Shown in pieces: positions 1 through 10,600 of a stretch of 64,000 nucleotides of DNA. The stretch comes from Coprococcus sp. Lineage in GTDB: Bacteria; Bacillota; Clostridia; Lachnospirales; Lachnospiraceae. Every line of letters starts with the position of its first letter. Position 1 is the stretch's first letter. The notes under the pieces are model-generated. The model saw nothing but the letters and a program-made list of their open reading frames with translations, was not told the DNA's origin and made no database searches. The translations under genes were made by a program, and so were the position numbers. The DNA is taken from the NCBI GenBank assembly GCA_022793995.1, contig JAAWDY010000043.1:29375-93374 (forward strand). The letters are read 5' to 3'.

Positions 1-473
1 GGGTCGGCGCGTTCGGCGACGCGATGTACAATCTGCAAAAGTATGGGCTGGATGAGGTGATCCATGAGGCGGTGGATCAGAAGAAGCCGTTTCTTGGCAT
101 CTGTCTGGGACTTCAGCTTCTGTTCGAGAGGAGCGAAGAGTCGCCCGGCGTTCCTGGACTTGGTGTGCTGCCGGGCGAGATCCTGCGGATACCGGATCAG
201 GAGGGGCTTAAGGTCCCGCATATGGGGTGGAACTCGCTTGATTTGTCAGGAGAGGGAAGGCTGTTTCGGGATCTGCCGGAAGAGCCGTATGTGTATTTTG
301 TGCATTCTTATTATTTGAAAGCAGCGGATGAGAGTATTGTGAAGGCGTCCACGGACTACGGCGTTCGGATTCATGCGTCCGTGGAGAAGGAGAATGTGTT
401 CGCCTGCCAGTTCCATCCGGAAAAGAGCGGGGATACGGGGCTTAAGATGCTGGGAAACTTTGTTTCGCTATAG
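1..473 (+). CDS. hisH: Imidazole glycerol phosphate synthase subunit HisH (5' partial)
   Basis: Glutaminase subunit of imidazole glycerol phosphate synthase in histidine biosynthesis; it frees ammonia from glutamine and passes it to HisF. The window opens inside the gene: the frame reads from base 3 (VGAFGDAM), so the ATG at 24 in the ORF track is internal and an N-terminal stretch lies outside the window. The class I amidotransferase nucleophile loop is visible as [10 protein letters not shown] and the His/Glu pair as FHPEKSG, so all three triad residues are present. The stop codon overlaps the ribosome binding site of hisF, consistent with translational linkage of the two subunits. Confidence 0.96.
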   Translation, partial: VGAFGDAMYNLQKYGLDEVIHEAVDQKKPFLGICLGLQLLFERSEESPGVPGLGVLPGEILRIPDQEGLKVPHMGWNSLDLSGEGRLFRDLPEEPYVYFVHSYYLKAADESIVKASTDYGVRIHASVEKENVFACQFHPEKSGDTGLKMLGNFVSL

Positions 474-484
474 GAGGTCGGATT

Positions 485-1249
485 TTGTTTACGAAGAGGA
501 TCATCCCCTGCCTGGATGTGAACAACGGGCGGGTTGTAAAGGGTGTAAATTTTGTGGATTTAAAGGATGCGGGCGATCCGGTGGAGATTGCCAGGGCTTA
601 TGATAAGGCGGGGGCGGACGAGCTTGTATTTCTGGATATCACGGCGTCTTCCGATGCCAGGAATACGGTGGTGGACATGGTGCGCCAGGTGGCGGAGCAG
701 GTATTTATCCCGTTCACCGTGGGCGGCGGAATCCGGACAGTGGAGGATTTTCGCGCGCTCCTTCGGGAAGGGGCGGATAAGATCTCGGTGAACTCCGCGG
801 CGATCATGCGCCCTCAGCTTATCAGCGAGGCGGCGGAAAAGTTCGGGAGCCAGTGCGTCGTGGTGGCTGTGGACGCGAAGCGCCGGGAAGATGGAAGCGG
901 CTGGAACATTTATAAAAACGGTGGGCGTATTGATATGGGAATCGACGCCATCGAGTGGGTGCGAACGGCGGAGAAGCTGGGAGCAGGAGAGATTCTTTTA
1001 ACCAGCATGGACTGTGACGGGACGAAAGCGGGATACGATCTGAAGTTGACAAAGGCTGTGGCCCAGAGCGTCTCAATCCCGGTGATCGCTTCCGGCGGAG
1101 CGGGCGCTTTGGAGCATTTTTATGAGGCCCTGGCAGAAGAGGGCGGAGCGGACGCCGCGCTTGCCGCCTCTTTATTCCATTATAAGGAATTGGAAATACG
1201 GGAAGTTAAGGAATATTTAAAAGAAAAAGGAATATCTGTCCGGCTGTGA
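485..1249 (+). CDS. hisF: Imidazole glycerol phosphate synthase cyclase subunit HisF
   Basis: Cyclase subunit that uses HisH-derived ammonia to convert PRFAR into imidazole glycerol phosphate and AICAR. The 254 residues are full length for this (beta/alpha)8-barrel family. The two catalytic aspartates fit [12 protein letters not shown] near residue 11 and VVAVDAK near residue 130; phosphate-binding glycines appear as VGGGIR and IASGGAG. The start is TTG at 485, seven bases after AGGAGG (472-477), which itself overlaps the hisH stop; no ATG lies close enough to compete. The next gene, ung, follows after 25 bases but is unrelated to histidine synthesis. Confidence 0.97.
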   Translation: MFTKRIIPCLDVNNGRVVKGVNFVDLKDAGDPVEIARAYDKAGADELVFLDITASSDARNTVVDMVRQVAEQVFIPFTVGGGIRTVEDFRALLREGADKISVNSAAIMRPQLISEAAEKFGSQCVVVAVDAKRREDGSGWNIYKNGGRIDMGIDAIEWVRTAEKLGAGEILLTSMDCDGTKAGYDLKLTKAVAQSVSIPVIASGGAGALEHFYEALAEEGGADAALAASLFHYKELEIREVKEYLKEKGISVRL

Positions 1250-1274
1250 CAGATGTAAAAAGCGGGGAGAAAAG

Positions 1275-1955
1275 ATGGCTGCGATCAATAACGACTGGCT
1301 GGACGCCCTCAAGGGGGAATTTAAAAAGCCATATTATAAACAATTATTTGAAAGAGTGAACAGGGAATACCATACCCGGCGGATCTATCCGCCGGCGGAC
1401 GATATTTTTAACGCGTTTCATCTCACGCCGTTAAAGGATGTGAAGGTGGTGATCTTAGGGCAGGATCCGTACCATGGGGATGGGCAGGCGCACGGGCTTT
1501 GCTTTTCGGTGAAGCCGGATGTGGAGATTCCGCCGTCGCTTGTGAATATTTATCAAGAGCTGCACGACGATCTGGGATGCCGGATCCCCAGCCACGGCTA
1601 TCTGGTGAAATGGGCGAAGCAGGGAGTAATGCTTCTGAATACCGTACTCACGGTGCGGGCGCATCAGGCAAATTCCCACCGCGGGATGGGATGGGAGGAG
1701 TTTACGGACGCCGCGATCCAAGTACTGAACGGACAGGACAGGCCGATCGTCTTTATCCTGTGGGGAAGGCCGGCGCAGATGAAGAAGCGGATGCTGAACA
1801 ATCCACAGCATTTGATATTGGAAGCGCCCCATCCAAGCCCATTATCGGCCGGCAGGGGGTTTTTTGGGAGCCGTCCGTTTAGCCAGACGAACCGATTTTT
1901 AGAGGCGCATGGCATAACGCCGATCGACTGGCAGATCGATGAGGAGGAACGTTGA
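1275..1955 (+). CDS. ung: Uracil-DNA glycosylase, family 1
   Basis: Base-excision repair enzyme removing uracil from DNA after cytosine deamination or dUMP incorporation. The 226-residue length is typical of family 1 UNG. The water-activating loop is GQDPYHGDGQAHGLCFS near residues 63-79, and the DNA minor-groove loop is HPSPLSAGRGF near residues 187-197; both are canonical. The start ATG follows a GGGGAG site. Its stop overlaps a possible TTG start of the ArsR gene behind it. A second enzyme for deaminated bases (an EndoQ-type domain) is encoded at 28.3 kb. Confidence 0.97.
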   Translation: MAAINNDWLDALKGEFKKPYYKQLFERVNREYHTRRIYPPADDIFNAFHLTPLKDVKVVILGQDPYHGDGQAHGLCFSVKPDVEIPPSLVNIYQELHDDLGCRIPSHGYLVKWAKQGVMLLNTVLTVRAHQANSHRGMGWEEFTDAAIQVLNGQDRPIVFILWGRPAQMKKRMLNNPQHLILEAPHPSPLSAGRGFFGSRPFSQTNRFLEAHGITPIDWQIDEEER

Positions 1956-1957
1956 AC

Positions 1958-2323
1958 ATGAAGAAGGCAGAACCAGAATGTGAAGTTTGTGAAGTGCCCC
2001 ACATCCATGAGGAACTGATCCGCAAGGCATCTGGACACATGCCGGATGCGGAAGTGCTTAAGGAACTGGCGGATTTTTTCAAGGTCTTTGGGGATACTAC
2101 AAGGATCCGCATTCTATGCGTGCTGTTCCAGTCGGAGATGTGTGTATGCGACCTGGCGGAGGTACTGGGGATGACTCAGTCGGCTATCTCCCATCAGCTC
2201 CGTGTGCTGAAGCAGATGAAGCTTGTGAAGAACCGGCGCGAGGGAAAGACGGTATTCTATTCTTTGGCGGACAGCCATATTCAGACGATTATGGACCAGG
2301 GGATGGAGCATATATCGGAGTAG
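1958..2323 (+). CDS. ArsR/SmtB-family metal-responsive repressor
   Basis: Small winged-helix repressor of about 121 residues. The core FGDTTRIRIL, CDLAEVLGMTQSAISHQLRVL and a beta-wing region are classic ArsR/SmtB. Three possible metal sites are visible: an N-terminal cysteine/histidine patch (CEVCEVPHIH), a CVCDLA motif where alpha-3 type sensors bind thiophilic metals, and a C-terminal D-x-H-x10-H-x2-E set matching the alpha-5 zinc site of SmtB/CzrA. Two starts are possible: TTG at 1952 (4 bases from AGGAGG) and ATG at 1958 (10 bases); I prefer ATG. No metal transporter is adjacent, so the regulated gene is unknown. The metal assignment is inference. Confidence 0.88.
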   Translation: MKKAEPECEVCEVPHIHEELIRKASGHMPDAEVLKELADFFKVFGDTTRIRILCVLFQSEMCVCDLAEVLGMTQSAISHQLRVLKQMKLVKNRREGKTVFYSLADSHIQTIMDQGMEHISE

Positions 2324-2402
2324 GCCTTCTTCAGAGGATGAATGGTGTATCCGGGCAGCCGGATTCCATGGCAAAAGACACAAGATGCGAGGGCATGATG
2401 AT

Positions 2403-2993
2403 ATGATGACATATAGAAAAAGGATTCCGTGGATGCTGGCGCTTTTTATGATCCTTCTGTTTTGCGGCTGCAAGAAAGAGGACAAGGTGGCAGACGGCGC
2501 CGCCCTGCTCGGACAAGGGCAGTATACTGAGGCGCAGGAGAAGTTTCAGGAAGCGGTGGATGAGGGAGAAAACCTGGGGGAAGCATACCGGGGGATTGGG
2601 CTGTGCCTGTGGGAACAGGAGGATTATGAGGGGGCAGCCGTCTCTTTTGGCGCCGCGTTGGATAACGGGGCTGAGGAAACGGCGACGATCTATAATCTGC
2701 TGGGAATCTGTGAGATGAAGCTGGGAAGAGCAGAGCGGGCGGCGTATTATTTTGGAAACGGACGTGTTTTTCCGGACGCCGAGATGGAACTTTTGAAGGA
2801 GATGGCGTTCAACGAGATCGCGGCATACGAGGAGATGGGGGATTATCTGACGGCGAGAGATAAGCTGGAGGAATATGTGCAGAAATATCCCGACGATGCG
2901 CGCGCGGCCAAGGAGCTGGATTTCCTAAAGACGCAGGCTCCTGGGGAGCCAGATACAGATGCGGACAGCGGGGCGCAGACGTCGGGAGAATAG
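2403..2993 (+). CDS. TPR-repeat lipoprotein
   Basis: Predicted surface lipoprotein of about 196 residues. The N-terminus has a basic segment, a hydrophobic core (LALFMILLF) and a lipobox ending FCGC, so the mature protein should be anchored by a diacylglyceryl cysteine outside the membrane. The rest is helical with at least two tetratricopeptide-like units (YTEAQEKFQEAV, EDYEGAAVSFGAAL) and a later DYLTARDKLEEYV segment, then an acidic low-complexity tail. The ORF track starts at 2385, but a GAGGG site fits an ATG at 2403 better. It lies ten bases upstream of hflX. TPR proteins usually scaffold other proteins; the partner cannot be told. Confidence 0.85.
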   Translation: MMTYRKRIPWMLALFMILLFCGCKKEDKVADGAALLGQGQYTEAQEKFQEAVDEGENLGEAYRGIGLCLWEQEDYEGAAVSFGAALDNGAEETATIYNLLGICEMKLGRAERAAYYFGNGRVFPDAEMELLKEMAFNEIAAYEEMGDYLTARDKLEEYVQKYPDDARAAKELDFLKTQAPGEPDTDADSGAQTSGE

Positions 2994-3002
2994 GAGAGAT
3001 CG

Positions 3003-4250
3003 ATGGCAGGATATGAAGTGAAAGAGGGAAAGGAACGGCTCATCCTTGTGGGGGTGAGCGCTGCGTCCGGCGGGTACGACGACACGGAGCAGTCGCTTTC
3101 GGAGCTTTCGGAGTTAATAAAGACCGCGGGAGCCGAGGAGGCGGGGCGGGTGATACAAAGGCGGGAGATGATTCATCCCGCCACTTATGTTGGAAAAGGG
3201 AAGATCGAGGAGATAAAGGAGCTTCTCTGGGAACTGGATGCAGCAGGGGTGGTCTGTGACGATGAGCTGTCCCCGGCGCAGATGGCGAACCTCTCTGAGG
3301 CGCTGGATACGAAGGTGATGGACAGGACACTGGTGATCCTCGATATTTTCGCAGGGCGCGCCGCCACCAGGGAAGGGAAGATTCAGGTGGAGCTGGCACA
3401 GCTCAAGTACCGACAGACCCAGCTTACCGGAGCAGGCAAGGCGTTGTCGCGTCTGGGCGGTGGAATTGGGACAAGAGGGCCTGGGGAAAAGAAGCTGGAG
3501 ATGGACAGGCGCCTTATCAAGGACCGGATCGCGCAGCTTGGCCGGGAACTGAAAGGGGTGAAGCGTCACAGGGAACTGACGCGGGAGCAACGAATCAGGA
3601 ACCATATGCCGGTCATCTCCATTGTGGGATATACGAACGCCGGGAAATCGACTCTGCTCAACAAACTGACGGGTGCGCAGGTCTTTGAGGAGGACGCCCT
3701 TTTCGCAACCCTGGATCCCACGACGCGGAATCTCCGGCTTCCAGGCGGGCAGGAGATCCTTTTGACGGATACGGTCGGTTTTATCCGCAAACTGCCGCAC
3801 CACCTGATCGACGCGTTCAAAAGTACGTTGGAGGAGGCGCGTTATGCAGATGTGATCCTCCATGTAGTGGATTTGTCGAACCCGCAGATGGACGAGCAGA
3901 TGCATGTAGTGTATGAGACGCTGAAACAGTTGAAAGTGATGGACAAGCCTGTGGTGACAGCGCTCAATAAGATGGACCGTCTGGAAGAGATGGTAAATGT
4001 CCGTGACCTGCGCGCAGACCGTGTTGTACGCATATCAGCAAAAACGGGGGAGGGGCTTACAGAGCTTCTAGGCGCGGTCACAGACGTCTTGCGCACTCAG
4101 GAAATCTATATTGAGCGGGTCTTTGGATACCGAGAAAATGAGGGCCTTCAGCTGATACGTAAATACGGTGAGATTTTCGAGGAGGAATATAGGGAGGACG
4201 GGGTCCATGTAAAAGCCTGTGTGCCGAAAGAGATTTACGGCAGGGTTTGA
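3003..4250 (+). CDS. hflX: Ribosome-associated GTPase HflX
   Basis: GTPase of the Obg-HflX superfamily, known to split or rescue stalled ribosomes under stress. The 415 residues show the N-terminal HflX domain with the glycine-rich linker LGGGIGTRGPGEKKLE, then the G domain: P-loop GYTNAGKST, DTVGFI and NKMD. A C-terminal extension follows, as in the family. The ATG at 3003 is preceded by AGGAGAG. The gene ends where the addB region begins; the ORF track's addB start overlaps its stop, but the true addB ATG is 11 bases further on. Confidence 0.96.
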   Translation: MAGYEVKEGKERLILVGVSAASGGYDDTEQSLSELSELIKTAGAEEAGRVIQRREMIHPATYVGKGKIEEIKELLWELDAAGVVCDDELSPAQMANLSEALDTKVMDRTLVILDIFAGRAATREGKIQVELAQLKYRQTQLTGAGKALSRLGGGIGTRGPGEKKLEMDRRLIKDRIAQLGRELKGVKRHRELTREQRIRNHMPVISIVGYTNAGKSTLLNKLTGAQVFEEDALFATLDPTTRNLRLPGGQEILLTDTVGFIRKLPHHLIDAFKSTLEEARYADVILHVVDLSNPQMDEQMHVVYETLKQLKVMDKPVVTALNKMDRLEEMVNVRDLRADRVVRISAKTGEGLTELLGAVTDVLRTQEIYIERVFGYRENEGLQLIRKYGEIFEEEYREDGVHVKACVPKEIYGRV

Positions 4251-4261
4251 AAGGAGATTTT

Positions 4262-7200
4262 ATGTCACTTCAGTTTATTTTGGGAAATTCCGGTTCCGGA
4301 AAGTCCCATTATTTATATGAACATGTCATTTCAGAATCAATCCAGCATCCTGATAAGAATTATATCGTTATTGTGCCGGAGCAGTTTACCATGCAGACAC
4401 AGAGGGAATTCGTCATGCGGCATCCCCGGCACGGTATCATGAATATTGATGTACTCAGTTTTGCGCGCCTCGCCTTTCGGGTGCTGGAGGAAACCGGAGC
4501 GGCAGACCGGACAGTGCTGGACGATGAAGGGAAGAACCTGATCTTGCGTAAGATCGCGGGCAAGGTGGAGAATACGCTCACAGTGCTTCGGGGGAACCTT
4601 CGGAAAACGGGATATATCAGCGAAGTGAAATCCGTCATATCCGAGCTGACCCAGTACAGTATCCCGCCGGAAGGAATGGAATCTATGATGGAGGCGGCCG
4701 AGGAAAATACCTACCTATATTATAAGTTGCAGGATATTCAGAAGGTCTATACGGAATTTGAAGCGTACCTGGAAGACCGTTATATCACGAAAGAAGAAAT
4801 CCTGGACATTCTGTGCAGGGAAATCCCTAAGTCCAGGCTTATGCAGGGGAGCGTGGTGGCGCTGGATGGCTTTACCGGCTTCACTCCCTTGCAGAACCGT
4901 GTGCTGGGGGAAATGATGAAGGTCTGCCAGAAGGTTTTTGTGACGGTCACGATCGATGGGAGGGAGGACCCTTTTGTACTGGAGGATAAGTTCCGCCTTT
5001 TCGCCTTGAGTAAGCAGATGGTGACGTCCCTGGTGCAGATTGCCGGGAGTGAAAAGGTCTGGATCGAAGACGCTGTAGATCTGTGTGGAACCCCTGTCCG
5101 CCGGTTTCGGGAGAATCCGGCGCTTGCCTATTTGGAGGCAGGGCTGTTCCGGTACGAGAATAAAAGCTATGGGGATCAACAACAGAATGTACGTCTCTAT
5201 GCTGCGCAGAATCCCGCGGCAGAGACAGAATGTGCGGCGCAGCGGATCCGTTTTCTGGTGAGAAAGAAGGGATACCGGTATCGGGATATTGCGGTGATCG
5301 CAGGGGACATGAACATTTACGGGGATGAGATCGAGCGTGTGTTTGCCCGGTACGACATCCCGGTATTTATGGATTATAAACGCAGCGTGCTCCTCAACTC
5401 CTTCGTGGAATATCTGCGGAGCCTTCTGAATATGGCGGAGCAGAATTTTACGGTGGACGGTGTGCTCCGTTTCTTAAGGACGGGCCTTGCCGGATTTACA
5501 GGGGATGAGGCGGATGTGCTGGAGAACTACCTGGGAGCGGTGGGCATCCGTGGGTATAAGAAATGGCAGGAAAAGTGGATCCGCAGAACAAAGAGGACTT
5601 CGGAAGAAGAGCTGGAACGCTTGAACCATCTGCGTGTACGGATGGTCGAGAAGGTGGATTCGCTTATGTATGTTCTGAAGCAGCGCCGGAAAACGGTGTG
5701 CGATGTGACAACGGCGCTTTATGAGTTTCTGGTAAAGGGGGAGCTTCAGAGAAAGGTGAAAGATCAGGAGAGGAAGTTTGCCGAGGAGGGGGAGCTGGCT
5801 CTTGCAAAGGAATATGCCCAGATTTACCGGGTGGTGATGGAACTTTTTGACAAGTTTGTAACCCTTCTGGGCGAGGAGACGATCTCTCTTAGCGAGTACG
5901 GTGAGCTTCTTGACGCCGGGATGGAGGAAGCGCGCATCGGCGTAATTCCGCCCAGTATGGACGAGGTTATGGCGGGCGATATTGAGAGAAGCCGTCTGCG
6001 GGATGTGCGCGCTCTCATCCTGCTGGGAGCGAACGACGCCCTGATTCCGGGGGCAGTGCAGGCAGGCGGTCTTTTGTCCGAACGGGACAGGGAACGCTTC
6101 CAGGAGGAGGGTATCGTGCTCGCGCCCGGAGCGAAAGAAAAAACATATATACAGAAATTTTATCTATATTTACATATGACGAAACCGACGGAGGAGCTGG
6201 ACGTGTGTTTCAGCAAGGTATCATCGGAGGGAAAGAGCCTTCGCCCCTCTTATCTGGTGGGCGATCTTCGGAGGATGTTTCCGAAAACCGTGGTCTTTGA
6301 CCTGGAAAAGTACGGTCCGGAGTATCGGGAGCTTCTGCCGGAGACAGGGGTTGACTATTTGATACAAGGGTTTCGCTCGGAAGAGCAGATGGAAGGGGCA
6401 GTATGGCAGGAATTATATCGCTGGTATCTGGCGCAAGGGGCCTGGCGGCCTGCGGCGCTGCGCCTGGCGGCGGCTTCCCTGCACCGGAAGCCTGATGAGA
6501 GGCTGTCGCAGATGACCGCGCAGGAATTATATGGTCCGTGGGAGCCAAGCGTGTCAAGGCTGGAGCGATTCGTTTCCTGCGCTTGTGCCCATTTCCTGAC
6601 CTATGGACTTCGTATAAAAGAGCGAGAAGAGTACGAGTTTGCCGCGCTTGATTTTGGAAATGTATTCCATACGGCGCTGGAGCGGTACGCCCGGTTTGTC
6701 GAGAAGGCGAAAGTGGACTGGACCAGTCTTACCGAAGAACAGCAGAAAGAATTGGCGGTAAGAAGCGTGGAGGAGAGTATTGCGGATTACAGCAACACTG
6801 TGCTCTATAGTTCGGCGAGGAACGCCTATATGATTCCCAGAATGAAGCGGATGATGAACCGCACGGTCTGGGCGATGACAAGGCAGCTCAAGAGGGGGGA
6901 TTTTCGTCCCGTGGGATATGAGGTGGATTTCGGGAGCGGCAAGATCGATCGGATCGATACCTGCGAGACAGAGGATACCGTATATGTGAAAATCATTGAC
7001 TACAAGACAGGAATGAAGGCGTTCGATATGGCGGCATTTTACCACGGCCTGCAGATGCAGCTCGTCGTCTACATGGAAGAGGCCCTGAAGCTGGAAGAAA
7101 AACGGCATCCGGGCAAGACAGCTGTTCCGGCGGGAATCTTCTATTATCGGATGAAGGATCCGGTGGTGGATAAAGAGCCGGATCAGGAGAAGCTGGAGGA

Positions 7201-7642
7201 GGCGATTCTTAAGGAACTGCGCCTGGACGGGCTGGTAAACGAGGAGGACGCGGTAATCCGGCGTCTGGACAGGGAATTCCAGGATACGTCCAGTGTCATT
7301 CCGGTGAAGAAATCCAAGGGCGGTTATGCCAAGTCATCGAAGACCTTGAGCCAGGAAGAATTTACGGAAGCGCTCGTTTTTGCCGGGAAGAAGCGGGAAG
7401 AATTAAAAGAGAGGATGACCCAGGGGGACGCGGACGCGGCGCCCTATGAGCTGGGAAAGGAGACGGGATGCGATTTCTGTAGGTATCGGAATATCTGCGG
7501 GTTTGACGAACGAATCGAGGGATATGAGTACCGGAAGCTTTCACGCCTGACAAAGGACGAGGCGCTGGAGGCGATGAGAGGAATAAAGGAGGATATACGG
7601 CATGGCGGTGAAATGGACAGAGGAGCAGAAGCAGGTCATTGA
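4262..7642 (+). CDS. addB: ATP-dependent helicase/nuclease subunit AddB
   Basis: B subunit of the AddAB helicase-nuclease, which resects double-strand breaks for recombination. Near-standard length (about 1126 residues). Residues 6-14 carry the Walker A motif GNSGSGKS. The C-terminal nuclease domain shows GNVFHTALERY, GKIDRID and IIDYKTG. The iron-sulfur cysteines that staple this domain are present: one in FVSCACAHF and a C-x2-C-x5-C group in CDFCRYRNICGF. I start at ATG 4262, behind AAAGGAG, rather than the upstream TTG at 4247. The end overlaps addA by about 40 bases, indicating coupled translation. Confidence 0.96.
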   Translation: MSLQFILGNSGSGKSHYLYEHVISESIQHPDKNYIVIVPEQFTMQTQREFVMRHPRHGIMNIDVLSFARLAFRVLEETGAADRTVLDDEGKNLILRKIAGKVENTLTVLRGNLRKTGYISEVKSVISELTQYSIPPEGMESMMEAAEENTYLYYKLQDIQKVYTEFEAYLEDRYITKEEILDILCREIPKSRLMQGSVVALDGFTGFTPLQNRVLGEMMKVCQKVFVTVTIDGREDPFVLEDKFRLFALSKQMVTSLVQIAGSEKVWIEDAVDLCGTPVRRFRENPALAYLEAGLFRYENKSYGDQQQNVRLYAAQNPAAETECAAQRIRFLVRKKGYRYRDIAVIAGDMNIYGDEIERVFARYDIPVFMDYKRSVLLNSFVEYLRSLLNMAEQNFTVDGVLRFLRTGLAGFTGDEADVLENYLGAVGIRGYKKWQEKWIRRTKRTSEEELERLNHLRVRMVEKVDSLMYVLKQRRKTVCDVTTALYEFLVKGELQRKVKDQERKFAEEGELALAKEYAQIYRVVMELFDKFVTLLGEETISLSEYGELLDAGMEEARIGVIPPSMDEVMAGDIERSRLRDVRALILLGANDALIPGAVQAGGLLSERDRERFQEEGIVLAPGAKEKTYIQKFYLYLHMTKPTEELDVCFSKVSSEGKSLRPSYLVGDLRRMFPKTVVFDLEKYGPEYRELLPETGVDYLIQGFRSEEQMEGAVWQELYRWYLAQGAWRPAALRLAAASLHRKPDERLSQMTAQELYGPWEPSVSRLERFVSCACAHFLTYGLRIKEREEYEFAALDFGNVFHTALERYARFVEKAKVDWTSLTEEQQKELAVRSVEESIADYSNTVLYSSARNAYMIPRMKRMMNRTVWAMTRQLKRGDFRPVGYEVDFGSGKIDRIDTCETEDTVYVKIIDYKTGMKAFDMAAFYHGLQMQLVVYMEEALKLEEKRHPGKTAVPAGIFYYRMKDPVVDKEPDQEKLEEAILKELRLDGLVNEEDAVIRRLDREFQDTSSVIPVKKSKGGYAKSSKTLSQEEFTEALVFAGKKREELKERMTQGDADAAPYELGKETGCDFCRYRNICGFDERIEGYEYRKLSRLTKDEALEAMRGIKEDIRHGGEMDRGAEAGH

Positions 7643-10600
7643 TCTAAGGGACAGAAATATTCTGGTTTCCGCGGCGGCAGGCTCCGGTAAAACGGCGGTA
7701 CTGGTGGAACGGATCATCGCGCGTCTCACGAAAGATACGTATCCGGTGGACGTGGATCGTATGCTGATCGTAACTTACACGGAGGCGGCGGCAGCCGAGA
7801 TGAAGGAGAGGATCGTGGACGCTCTCGAAAAGGCGCTTGCAAAGAATCCTTCGGATATCCATCTGAAACGCCAGTTGGCGCTGATCCATACAGCGAAGAT
7901 CACGACGATACATAGTTTCTGCCTTTCCGTTATTCGGGAGTATTTTCATACCATTGACCTGGATCCAGGTTTTCGTATCGCGGAGGAAGGGGAAATCCGG
8001 CTTTTGAAGCAGGACGTCATGCGGGAAATGCTGGAGGCCCGCTATGAGCAAGGAAGCGAGGAGTTCCTGCGCTTTGTGGAGACGTTTGCCACAGGACGGG
8101 GGGACGATCAGCTCTCGGAGCTGATCCAGGAACTTTTTGAGTACGCGGGGAGCTATCCGGACGCGGACGCGTGGCTGGACGGATGTGCGGACGCATATGA
8201 TACAGGTCTTAGTGAGGGTTCCCCTTTCGTGCAGGCGCTTTTGTCCTATATGAAAGAGTGTCTCCAGGATTTCCAAAAGCTTTTCGCGGAGGCGGAGGAG
8301 ATCTGCCGGGAAGCGGACGGACCCTATATGTATGAGAAGACGATTGAGGCGGACTGGCAGCGGTTGGAGCCTGTTTTTAACGCTCGGGATTTAGAAGGGT
8401 ATTTCCTTGCTTTTCAGTCATTAGGAGCGTGGGCAAAGCTTGCGGCGAACCGGGATAAAGAGGTGTCCCGGGAGAAGGCGGAGCGTGTGAAAGCTCTTCG
8501 CGGAGCGTGGAAGAAACTGGCGGACGATATACAGTGCGGCTTCTTCTTCCAGCCGCGCGGGGAGATGGAGGAAGATATTGCACTGAGCCGCCCGGTCATC
8601 CATACGCTGGTGGAGCTGGTAAAAGAATTCGACCGGGCCTTTGCCGCGAAAAAAGCGGAGAAAAATGTGATCGATTTTCGGGATATGGAGCATTTTGCGC
8701 TGAAAATACTGACTCGCAGGGAGGAGGGGAAGCTTGTGCCCTCTGAGGCGGCGAAGGAATATCAGGAACAGTTTGTGGAAGTGATGATCGACGAATATCA
8801 GGACAGCAACCTGATCCAGGAGGCGATCCTTGGCAGCGTGTCACGGAGTAGCAAAGGAGAGAATAACCTGTTCATGGTGGGGGACGTGAAGCAGAGTATT
8901 TACCGTTTTCGGCTGTCCCGGCCGGAGCTTTTCATGGAAAAATTCGATTCATACAGTACAGAAGAAGGAGACTGCCGCCGCATTGACCTGCATAAGAATT
9001 TTCGGAGCCGGCGGGAAGTTTTGGATTCGGTAAACGTCATTTTCCGGCAGATCATGACGAGAAAGCTAGGGAAAATAGAATATGACGATAACGCCGCTTT
9101 ATATGTGGGTGCGACCTATAAGGAGCAAAAAGGCAATGAGACGGAGATTCTGGTGATCGACACCGAGACTTTGGGGGAAGAGGAGGAGAGTCCCGAAGAT
9201 GGGGGATACGAGGGAGGCACAGGCGGCAAGGGAAGATCAGCCGGCGCGGACGCGGCGCGGGAGACGGAAGCTCGTGCGGCGGCGGAGCGGATCCACGCGC
9301 TTCTGGAAAGTCACCGGGTATGGGACAAGGAGCTGAATGAGTTTCGGCCTGTCCAATGCCGCGACATCGCGCTCCTTACCCGGAGTCTTGCGGGCTGGAC
9401 GGACATTTTTATCCGGGTACTAGGGGAGGAAGGAATCCCCGCTTTTGCCCCATCGAAAGAAGGGTATTTCGGGACGCCGGAGATTGGGTGGATGCTGGAT
9501 TACCTGCGGGTGTTGGATAATTTTCGGCAGGACATCCCCCTTGCGGCTGTGCTGAAATCCCCTTTTGGAGAGTGTACGAATGAAGAACTTGCCTGTATAC
9601 GCAAAAGATACCCCAAAGTAGCGTTTCACGAAGCAGCGCTCATGACAGCGGGAATCCTGGATGAACCGGAACAGACGGACGCAGACGCGGATACGGATGC
9701 GAAGAGGAACGCCGGAGAGGGAAAGCGGGAAGAGACGGAAGAAATACCGCAGGCCATGCGGGAGAAGCTTGCACGTATCTTTGGGGAACTTGCTCGTTTC
9801 CGGGAACGGGTGCCGTATACAGCCATCCATGACCTGCTCTGGATGATTATGAAGGAGACCGGTTACCGGGATTATGTCTACGCAATGCCGGGAGGAGAAC
9901 AAAGGCTGGCAAACCTGGAAATGCTCCTTGCCCGTGCAAAAAGCTTTGAGGCGGCAAGCTATAAGGGATTGTTTCATTTTGTCCGGTATATCGGGCAGCT
10001 CCAGAAATATAACGTGGATTTCGGCGAGGCGGGGATTTATGACGAGGGGACGGACGCGGTACGGGTGATGAGTATCCATAAGAGTAAAGGGCTGGAATTC
10101 CCGGTCGTGATCGTGGCAGGAATGGGGAAGCAGTTCAACACCCAGGATTTGAAAGGAAGTATCGTGGTACACCCGGAGCTTGGCGTAGGGATGGATGCGG
10201 TGGATCTTGTAAGAAGGACAAAGTGCCCCACGATTTTTAAGAAGATTATCCAGACAGAGACAAAATTGGAAAACCTGGGCGAAGAGCTGCGGGTACTCTA
10301 TGTGGCGATGACGCGTGCGAAAGAGAAGCTGATCCTTCTAGGGACAGTATCGAAAGCAGCGAAGAAGCTGGCAGATTACGAGGCCAGGGAAGAAGACGCA
10401 CGAACGCCTCTTTCTTTTACAACACTTGCAGGCGCGAAGTGTTACTATGACTGGGTCCTCCCCGCGGCGGCAAAGCTTTCCGGGACGCTCCCTCTTACAG
10501 TCACTTTGCTGGACCCCGGCGGGATCCGCGCAGGAGGGAGAACGCGGCGGAAGATGGATCGGGTGGAAAAGGAAATGTTCCTGAATGCCGCGGCAGATCG

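Noticed and set aside
8421-8693. Minus-strand ORFs inside addA and other large genes
   Set aside because: They are antisense shadows without ribosome binding sites or familiar motifs; the plus-strand frames carry clear domain motifs throughout.
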